Source: JAWLGW01 sp964569055 | GTDB taxonomy: Bacteria; Planctomycetota; J058 | NCBI GenBank assembly: GCA_964569055.1 | Contig: CAZMSZ010000066.1 | Span: 1-25,497, forward strand | Reading direction: 5' to 3' | DNA: 25,497 nucleotides | Shown here: positions 15,454-23,600 of the stretch, piece by piece | How the letters are laid out: each line of letters opens with the position of its first letter | Position numbering within the stretch: position 1 is the stretch's first letter | Position numbers and translations under genes: made by a program | The notes under the pieces: generated by a model | Seen by the model: the letters and a program-made list of their open reading frames with translations, nothing else | What the model was told of the DNA's origin: nothing | The model's database searches: none

Positions 15454-15896
15454 TCGCGAGCGCGCAGCGCCTCGAGCTTGGCCCGCACGAACGCGGCGTC
15501 GTCGGCGGCCGGGGCGGCGGCGAGCTCCTCCAGGAAGGCCCGATCGCCTCCGGCCCACAAGGCGCTGATCGCGGCCCCACGCTCGACCCGCGACGCGCCG
15601 CCCGCGGCGAGCGCGCGCAGCTCCTCGAGCGCGTCCGCGTCGGGCAAGCGCGCCCCGAGCGCGGCGATCGCCTCCACTCGCTCCCGCGGGAGCTCGCCGG
15701 GCGCTGCCGTGGGCGCGTCGGCGCGAGGCGCGTCAGTGGCCCGCGTCGCAGGCGCAGGGGCCTCGACAATGGCCGTGGTGCGCGGAGGGGTGCCTCGGGG
15801 CGCGGGGCCCAGGAGCGCCCACAACACCCCCGCAGCGGCCACCGCGAGCAGCCCGCCGGCCACGACCGCCCGCCCACGCGTCAGCCTCGCGTTCAC
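15444..15896 (-). CDS. Small single-pass membrane protein with HEAT-like C-terminus
   Basis: This 150-residue protein has a short basic N-terminus (VNARLTRGR), one transmembrane helix (about residues 10-28, AVVAGGLLAVAAAGVLWALL), a Pro/Ala/Thr-rich linker (30-70), and two helical-hairpin repeats of HEAT/Armadillo style ('VEAIAALGARLPDADALEEL', 'RGAAISALWAGGDRAFLEEL'). The topology is probably N-in, with the repeats outside or in the periplasm. The start is the GTG at 15896, which overlaps the TGA of the preceding gene (GTGA). GGGAGG lies 6 bases upstream, so translation is coupled. It resembles a shortened partner of that preceding gene. The function is unknown; HEAT repeats usually mediate protein contacts. 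Confidence 0.68.
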   Translation of the reverse strand: MNARLTRGRAVVAGGLLAVAAAGVLWALLGPAPRGTPPRTTAIVEAPAPATRATDAPRADAPTAAPGELPRERVEAIAALGARLPDADALEELRALAAGGASRVERGAAISALWAGGDRAFLEELAAAPAADDAAFVRAKLEALRARDQR

Positions 15897-16714
15897 GACC
15901 GCCCTCCCAGGAGCGCGCTCCAGCGCGCCTTTGCCTCGCGTGGGTCGAGCGCCTCGCGCCGAGGCGCCTCCGGCGCCCCGACCAGCGCCGAGAGCGCCGC
16001 TTCGAGCGGCCGGTGAAGCTGAGGCGGCGCCGCCTCGAACAGCGTGACGAGCCGCCGCGCCAGGACCGGGTCGCGCGTCTTGGTCGCGGCGATCCCGCGC
16101 AACGCGAGCTGTCGCTCCGCGAGCGGCCGCTCGGCATCCTCGGCCACGCGGGCCAGCTCGGCCCCCGAGCGCTCGAGCGGAACGAGCCGGGTCACCAGCT
16201 CGAGCGCCACGAGCCGGACCCGCCCTTCCGTATCGTCCAGCGCGGCGAGCAAGGACTCGCCCGCGTCCGCTCCCTCGACCCTTGCGAGGTAGCGCAGGGC
16301 CGCGAGGCGCAGCCCGGGCTCCTCGCTCGCGAGCTCGCGGCGCGCCTCGTCGCGCCGAGCCGGGTCGCCCCGGTCGAGCGCCTCGTACAACGCGCGTTCC
16401 TGCTCCCGAGCCACCGCGGCTCGAGCCGAGGCTGCCTCGGTCTCCGCGCGCGTGTGCGCGGTCCACAGGCCGTAGCCCACACCGCCCGCCGCCGCGGCCG
16501 CCGCCAGGCCGGCCGCGACGAACAGCGCCGCACGCCGGCGGCTGGCGCCGCGCAGGAGGGCCTCCTTCTCGAGCCAGCGCTCGGCCCGCCGCACCTCGTC
16601 CGCCGACGCCTGGCACGCGCGCATGACCTCTTGGCGCCCCGCCGAGGGACGCGCTCGGAGATACGCGAGGACGGGGGGTGAGGGCTGGCGCCCGCTCTCG
16701 TGCGGCGTGCTCAC
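15893..16714 (-). CDS. Membrane protein with winged-helix-like head and HEAT-like repeats
   Basis: This protein has 273 residues. Residues about 12-55 ('VLAYLRARPSAGRQEVMRAC', 'VRRAERWLEKEALLRG') have the pattern of a small winged-helix DNA-binding or adaptor domain. A basic patch (ASRRR) precedes one transmembrane helix (about 62-84, AALFVAAGLAAAAAAGG). A helical linker and several HEAT-like repeats follow (about 112-245; for example 'LRLAALRYLARVEGADAGES', 'VRLVALELVTRLVPLERSG'). The layout suggests a cytoplasmic head and an extracytoplasmic repeat domain, i.e. a one-component transmembrane sensor or anchor. The GTG at 16714 overlaps a TGA (GTGA) that ends an alternate frame of the upstream regulator, with GGAG 8 bases before it. 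Its 3' end overlaps the next gene in the same way. The fold assignments are by pattern only. Confidence 0.7.
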   Translation of the reverse strand: MSTPHESGRQPSPPVLAYLRARPSAGRQEVMRACQASADEVRRAERWLEKEALLRGASRRRAALFVAAGLAAAAAAGGVGYGLWTAHTRAETEAASARAAVAREQERALYEALDRGDPARRDEARRELASEEPGLRLAALRYLARVEGADAGESLLAALDDTEGRVRLVALELVTRLVPLERSGAELARVAEDAERPLAERQLALRGIAATKTRDPVLARRLVTLFEAAPPQLHRPLEAALSALVGAPEAPRREALDPREAKARWSALLGGRS

Positions 16715-17309
16715 CGGGATCGCTCCAGCTCGGCTCGCGCGCCGTTACGCCCTTTGGCCGCGAGCTTGACCACTTGCGGCGCGACCCGACCGGCGCGTCC
16801 AGCCCGCCAGCCAGCCAGAACCGAATGACCGCCTGGACCAGGTTCTCGACCCCGAGCTTCCGGCGGGCCGCCGCGAGGTGGTTCTCGAGGGTCGCCGCCT
16901 TCAGCTTCAGGCTTCTGCGTACCCCCTGCTTGGTGGTGCCCGTCGCAAGTCGGCTGAGGACGTCCCATTCCCGGTTCGTCAGGCCGGCCAGCCGCTCCTG
17001 AGCAGACGCCGCACAGATCCGACGGCGCTCGAGCCCGAGCACGACCAGCCCTGGCGCGGCAGGGTCGGCTCGCACCGCCCAAGCGGCGAAGCAAGCGCCA
17101 TCGGGCCGCCTCGACTCGCGAACGGCGCTCGAACGGATCGCGAGGTCACCCAGCAAGCCCTCGAGCAGCGCCTCCCGGCGGGCAACGGACAGCTCCTGCC
17201 AGTGCTCGTCGAACGCCTCGGTTCGAAAGACGAGCTCGTCGCCGCTGAGCAGCGCGATCGCGCTCCGGACGGGAACGCACGAACCGGGGCGGAGGTCGTC
17301 GTGCGACAT
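16711..17309 (-). CDS. LuxR-family (GerE helix-turn-helix) regulator with an apparent frameshift near its end
   Basis: The ATG at 17309 has AAAGGGAGG 8 bases upstream. Residues 1-100 look like a small PAS-type sensor domain ('AIALLSGDELVFRTEAFDEH'). Residues 108-166 are a LuxR/GerE DNA-binding domain: 'LTNREWDVLSRLATGTTKQG', then 'LKAATLENHLAAARRKLGVE' and 'NLVQAV'. No response-regulator receiver domain is present. After FWLAGG, at a (CTGG)3 tract (16806-16818), the original frame has no stop and runs on through the next gene to 15444. The neighbouring frame instead continues as 'PQVVKLAAKGRNGARAELER' and stops at 16711, overlapping the next start as GTGA. I give the end as that coupled stop, since it is probably the ancestral one. 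The change may be a true mutation, a slippage variant or a sequence error. It probably controls its own operon and/or the divergent RHS gene. Confidence 0.72.
16806..16818 (-). repeat. Tetranucleotide tract (CTGG)3 at the frameshift point
   Basis: The plus strand reads GCCAGCCAGCCAG; the minus strand is CTGGCTGGCTGGC inside the LuxR-family gene. Adding one unit joins the helix-turn-helix frame to the frame that stops at 16711. Removing one unit gives a stop (TAA) at 16745-16747. The present three-copy form reads through with no stop until 15444. Confidence 0.5.
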
Positions 17310-17615
17310 GGTCGGATCCTCCCTTTACCAGTCAAGACGCACCGCCAAGGTTCGCGTTACCTCGAATATCCATGAGCGCCGTCTGAAGCGCCGTCCGAAG
17401 GCGCGAAGGAGACCAGGAGACACCCCACCTCACCAGGGCTGGACTCGGAGCCCCACCTAAGAAGGCCGTCAATCACAAAATGGCGCGCTTCCAGAGAACG
17501 CGAACATTTTCCCAAGTCGCGCCGCCCCAGCGCGTTCTGCGCAAACATAATCGAATTCGATCATACAACCGCCACACAAGGGCTGCCACACTGCCGACGC
17601 GAAGGGGAGGAACCC
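17310..17615. promoter_or_regulatory. Divergent intergenic region between the LuxR-type regulator and the RHS gene
   Basis: These 306 bases are visibly more AT-rich than their surroundings, especially at 17330-17390 and 17470-17570, and hold no convincing gene. The region must carry the promoters of both divergent genes. It contains the palindrome and -10-like element listed separately. Ribosome sites lie at each end (AAAGGGAGG for the regulator on the minus strand, AAGGGGAGG for the RHS gene on the plus strand). Confidence 0.5.
17546..17561 (+). promoter_or_regulatory. Possible -10 element overlapped by a 12-bp palindrome
   Basis: CATAAT (17546-17551) matches five of six bases of the sigma-70 -10 consensus, 65 bases before the RHS start codon. 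It is overlapped by the perfect palindrome ATCGAATTCGAT (17550-17561), which would suit a dimeric regulator such as the divergent LuxR-family protein. No clear -35 is visible at the right spacing. Confidence 0.3.
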
Positions 17616-20600
17616 ATGACCCAAGCTGGCAGCCCAGTCCGCCTCCGGACGATCGGGATCGCGGCGGCCGCAGCAGGCCTATGCCTGGCGTCGCTCGCGG
17701 TGAGCCTCCTTCAACGCAGCAGCCGTCCGTCGCCCGCTCCGCCCCGAGCCTCGTCCGGAACGCCAGGCGCGACAGCGGCCGAGAGTGCGCCGCCCTCCGG
17801 AGTGGCGTCCAGCGCTCGCTTCGGAGACGTTGCACCTCCGGTCGGCGGAGCGCACGACGCGAAGACCCAAGGCCACGACGCGCCGCCGCGCCTCCTCGCC
17901 GATTCGACCGCGCGCCCAGGAGCTCTGCCGCCCCCCGCCGCACCGCCCGCTTCCGTCGTCACCAAGCAACCCGGCCGCGCCGGCCGGCGCGCCACCCCCG
18001 CCGAGCGCCGCCGCGACGCGCCTCGCCTCGCCGCCCGCGGGACGCCTCGCCTCCCGGGCGAGCGGCTCGCAGCCAAGGGGTTGGCCCAGGCCACGCGCGT
18101 CAGCGCTCAGGCCGGGGTCGCCACGATCGAGGCGCCGCGGCACCAAACGCTGGTCGACGGCGAGGCCCTGAGCTTCGTCCCACGCGATCGGGAAGGTGCG
18201 ACGCTCGAGCACGGCCGCTTCACCTACACGCTCGAGTCGGTTCGCCGAGGGGAGCAGATTCTGTTCTCGAGCGAGGAGGGGCCCGGCCAGGTCTCGGCCG
18301 AAGGGCTCGAGGTGCGCGTCCAGCGCAACGCGTTGGTCCGCGAGCGAACCCTGGCTCTCGACGTCGCGGCCGAGTACGTGATCGACCTCGCCGCCGCCCC
18401 CGGCGCGGGCGACCTCACGGTCCTCGGGCGAGTCGAGACGGCCCTCGAGGCGCGCCCAGGGCAGCGCGGCGGGTTCGACTTCTACCAGGGTGAGGAGCTG
18501 CTCGTAGCCTACGGCGCGGCGGTCGCGATCGACGCAGCCGGTCGCACGGTGGACGTGCCGCTCCGCTACGAGGGCGGCCTCCTCGAAATGCGCGTGCCCG
18601 GCGCGTGGCTGGCCACGGCCCAGGCGCCGCTCGTGATCGACCCGCTCATCGGGAGTGGCCAGCAGAACCTGACCTTTTTCCTCGGTGACGAGGAGTGGGT
18701 CAGCGCCTGCTACGTGGCCGACACCAATCAGTACGTGCTGGCGTTCGTGATCGGCGACGACCTGTGCGTGAGCACGCTCGACGCCGACGGCAACGAGGTC
18801 GACGGTGGCGTGATCCTCGACAGCACCGACGCCAAGGGGGTGACGGCGATCGCCGCGGCCGAACCGGGCGTCGATCGACTGCTGGTCGCCTACGAGCGTG
18901 GCGACGCGGTGTACGTGGTCGTGATCGACTCCGACCTGGACATCGTGTCGTCGCCCGCCCGGCTCTACGACCCGGCCGGCAGCGAGGTCCAGACGAATCC
19001 TGCCGTGGCGTACGACCCCTCCCGCGACAGATGGTTCGTGGTCTGGTCCGATTCGAGCAGCAGCGACGCCATTCTCGGTGAAGCGGTGAACACCAGCGGC
19101 ACCCTGCACGGGACGGTGTACGTCATCCAGAACCTGACGCCGCCGCTGTCCGACCCCACCATCGCCTACTCGGAGACTTCGGACTGCTATCTCGTGGCGT
19201 TCACGTCGGGGACGACGGGCAACGAGGACGTGCTCGGCCGGGTATTCGACGGCGCGCTCACCGTCTACTTGGCGGCGCCGACGATCAGCAACGCGAGCGG
19301 GGTGCAGCGCGGGCCTAGCGCGACCTGGAACGGGACCGACGACGAGTTCGCCGTCGCGTTCCATGACCAGCTCAACCAGTTCAGTGACTTCGACGTGTTC
19401 CTCCAGCGGCTCACCCCCGGTGGATCCCTCACCGGCAGCCTGACCTCGGTCGCGGCCACGTCCGACGACGAGGAGGATCCGGCCGTGGTCTGGGGCTCGG
19501 CGGAGAACACCTACTGGGTGGCGTTCCACGCCTGGACCGGCCTGGCCTGGGACGTGTTCGGGCGGGAGGTCGCCGCCAACGGCTCGACCGTGGGCGCGAT
19601 CCTGACGGTGTCGGACGACGACGAGAACGAATGGTTCAACTGCGTCACCTACAACACCACGACAGCTCAGTTCCTGCAGGCCTGGGAAGACAAGCGTGCA
19701 GTCAGCGACTACGACATTTGGGGCCGACGGATCAGCTCGGGCCTGACCGACCCGCCGCTGGTCCTACGCTCGTTCCCCCAGGACGCCGCCACCGGCGTGT
19801 GGACCGACCAGGTGCTGACCGTCGACTTCGACCAGGCGCTCGACCCGACGACGGTCAGCGGGAGCACCGTGCAGGTCCTCAACGGTGGGACTCCCCTCGC
19901 GGCCAGCGTCAGCTACGTGGCCGCCAGCCACCAGATCCAGGTCGTGACGACCAGCGCCATGCCGAGCAGCACCCAGCTCACGCTCTCGGTGGGCACCGGC
20001 GTCAAGAGCGCCCAGAACGTGGCGCTCGCCGCGACGTTCACGGCTACCTTCACGACCGGCAGCCTGGCCGCCCTGGCGGACGACGACTCGGACGGGCTGC
20101 TCAACGTCGAGGAGGCGGCCGTTGGGACGGACGCGAACGACGCCGACGACGACAATGACGGGCTGGACGATTGGGAGGAACTGTTCGTCTACTTCACCGA
20201 TCCAACCAACCCCGACACGGACGACGACGGGACCAACGACGGCCAGGACAGCACGCCCGCCGGCAGCGTGACCACCCCGATCCCCGACGGCGACGTCGCG
20301 CCGGTCGGCACGTTCGTCGTGACTCAGATCAGCCCCACGGGCACGTTCGGCAGTCCTGCAAACGTGCCGGCGGACGCGGTGCTCGCGGTCACCTTCAACC
20401 ATCCGGTCGACTTCACCACCGTGAGCGGCTCGAACATTACCCTGCAGGACCAAGGCACCCTCAGCAACGTCGCTTGGACGCTGGGCACCTCCCCGAATCC
20501 GCAGACGGTCGTCCTGATCCCCGACGACCCCTTGAGCTCTGGAGTCACGTACGCGCTCACCGTGCACGACGGCATGGATGCCGTAGAGGACACGTCCGGG

Positions 20601-23600
20601 ACCCCCGTCGATCAGCTCTACGAGTCGGTGTTCAAGGTCAGCGCCCCCGCCGACGAGGGCTTCGAAGGAACGCACTATCTCGAGACGCTCTCCCGGACGA
20701 AGTGGGAGCGCTTCTCGCTGCCCGCGCCGACTGCTGGCGGCAGGAACGGCGTCGCGGTGGTCGTGCCTTCGACACGCAAGCTGCTCCTGGCCGAGACCGA
20801 CGTCGTCACGCGCGGGCGCGGGCTCGACGTCGCGATCACCCGTACGTACCGGAACAACCCGGCGGCGGCCAGCGGGATCTTCGGGAACAACTGGCACTTC
20901 TCCTACGATCGGCGCTTCACTGTGGTCGCCGACTCGAGCTCGGACGGTAAACACGAGCTCGAGTTCCTCTCGGGCGACGGGCGGATCTTTACGTACACCA
21001 GCAACGGGACGTCCTTGCCGGAGGATTACGAGAGCCCACCTGGGTTCTACGACACGCTCAAGACGGTGACGGTCGGGAGCGATGATCTGTTGGTGCAGCG
21101 GACCAAGTTCGGCACCGAGTTCTTCTACGAGTTCCACGAGGCCGGGGACACGACCGTCGAGGATCCGGACGCCCTGCCGCTCGCAGCCGTCGGCTACCTC
21201 GTGCGCGTTCGGGACCGCAACGGAAACGAGGTCGCGATCGAGCGCCACCCAGCCGACGACTCGCTCCGCCCCAACGCGGTCGCCGCGATGGTCGACGACC
21301 TCGACCGCACGACGACCTTCACCTACTCGACGACCTCGGGGCAGGAGGATCTCGTCGAGGAGATCGAGCAGTTCCAGGGCTCGTCCCTCCAGCGCTCCTG
21401 GGTCTACGAGTACGACACGGCCCGCTCGCTGATTCGGGTGCAGACTCCGGCGAGCGACTGGTCCGACGAGGGGACGCCGCGCTCGGCCACACGCAAGGAG
21501 CGCAGCTACACCTACTCGGCAGGGACGGGCGTATTCAACCTCACCAGCGTGGAGGACGGACGCGGCAACACGTCGCTTCGTTTCTTCTTCGACGAGAACG
21601 ACGACGTGATCCAGGTCGACTACGGCTCGGGCGCAGACGCTGGGACGGCGATCTACTCGTACCGTCGGAGCCCCACCCACGGGATCAACCGAGCCAGTCA
21701 GATCGACCGCAACGGCAACGTCCTCGAGGTCGAGCATGAGGACGTCAACTCGCCGCCGTTCTGGAACATTGACCGGATCCGGATCCTGACCCGCGGGCTC
21801 CACCCGAACCTGCCGTTCGCGGAGCCCACTGGCTACACGACTAAGTTCGTCCACGACAGCGACACCGAGCTGATCGAGAGCCCGAACACCAACGTCGAGC
21901 GCTGGATTCGAGACGCGCGCGGGAACGTGATCCAGTACATCCGCAAGGCCGCCATCAGCCAGGAGCTCGCGCCTGCGCCGGTGGGCAACGGCCCCGATTA
22001 CAAGCGGGAGGAGGACATCGTCGTCGAGTTCGCCTACGAGGACGAGTTCTGCCAGTTGATTCGCGTCACCGAGCCCCGCGGCAACAACGCCGACTTCGTG
22101 GGCACCAGCAGCACGATCGTCCTCACCACCGAGGACGTCGCCGCGCAGCAGCCCCGAACGTTCAAGAACATCAACGCGGTAGCACGCGACGCGTACACAC
22201 GCTTCCTCTACTACGATCACGAGCACATTGGCGACCGCCTCACGGAGGACAGCACGGCAATCGGCACGACGGTCTCCTTGGATCGGCCGCTTCCGCGCAC
22301 CTACGGGCGCACTGCTACGGGCGACTTCCACGATCCGCCCGACTCGAGTGTGTTCACCGACGCGGACAGTGACGGCTTCTTGGATCGAGGCGGAAACCTG
22401 TACGCGGTTCGGGAGCCCCGCCCGCTGCCGGTCGATCCAGTGAGCGGCGACTGGGCGCTGGCTCGGCAGGTGATCGAGTGCCACTTCACCTACAACGAGA
22501 ACGGCCAGCGCGTCCTCGAGATCGAGCCCGACGGCGACCGGAACCGGTTCGAGTACTACGTCGGCAGCTTCGACCTCACCAACAACCCGAACCGCGGGTT
22601 CGTGAAGCAGGCCGTCAAGGCGACGTACTTCACCGACGCTGACCTCGACCTCAGCGACGGGAAGCCCACGGGGATCCCCTCCGGCACCGGGCTCGAGCTC
22701 ACGGTCCAGTTCACGTACGACGTCTTCGGGAACGTGGTCTCGATCAAGAACCCGCGTGGCTTCACCACGTCCTTCACGGTGAACTCGCTAGACCTCGTGA
22801 CCAAAACGACCAGCCCGAGCCCGTTCGGCTACGAGCGCGAGCTCCTGTACGACGGCAACAACAACCTCGTCGAGGTCCGGATCCAGAACGTCGTGCCGAC
22901 GGACACCAACGACGACGGGATCCAGGACTCGGGCGAGCAGGTCGAGGTGGCGGCCCATCCCGACTTCGTCCACACCTACACCTACAACACCGCGAACATG
23001 CTGGTGCGCCGCGACCTGGACGCCTACGGCAGCACCCCGGCCGTCCTGAGCACGGCGTTCGAGTACGACTCCAAGCAGCTCCTGGTCGCGATCCGCGAGC
23101 CCGAAGGGAACGTGCACCTGCGTCGCTACGACGAGCGCGACCTCCTGCTCGAGACCGTGGAGGGGGCTTCCGATGGGGCGCGCAGCGCCAGCACGCGCTA
23201 CGACTACGACCGCAACCGAAACCTGATCCAGGTCATCGACGACGACGGTGATCTCGACCCTCAGCTCACGATCGCGTACGACGTGTTCGATCGGCCTACG
23301 AGCTGGACCGACGAGCTAGGGAACAAGCGCACGGCGACCTACGACGTCGCGAGCCTAGTGCGTCAGCGGACGTGGGTCGGCCAGGCCCGCGGCGATCCCG
23401 GCGACCTCCCGAACACCTCCCTCGCCAACGAGATGGTCGAGTACGACGAGCTCGGGCGCGCGTTCCAGCTCACACGCGAGCTGTTCGGGGCTGCCGAGAC
23501 GCTGGCCGGCATGGGCCTCACTCGCATGTCCCCGCCGGTTGACCTATCGGCGAAGCGGGTCGCCGCCGGGGAGCTGGTGTCGAGCACGGTGGCGTTCGAC

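Noticed and set aside
17480..18493. Plus-strand open frame starting at 17480
   Set aside because: It is Arg/Pro-rich and out of frame with the clear RHS gene, which starts at 17616 with a ribosome site.
19764..22484. Long minus-strand open frame antisense to the RHS gene
   Set aside because: It has no recognisable domain and an Arg/Val/Asp-biased composition typical of the antisense of Asp- and Thr-rich repeat proteins.
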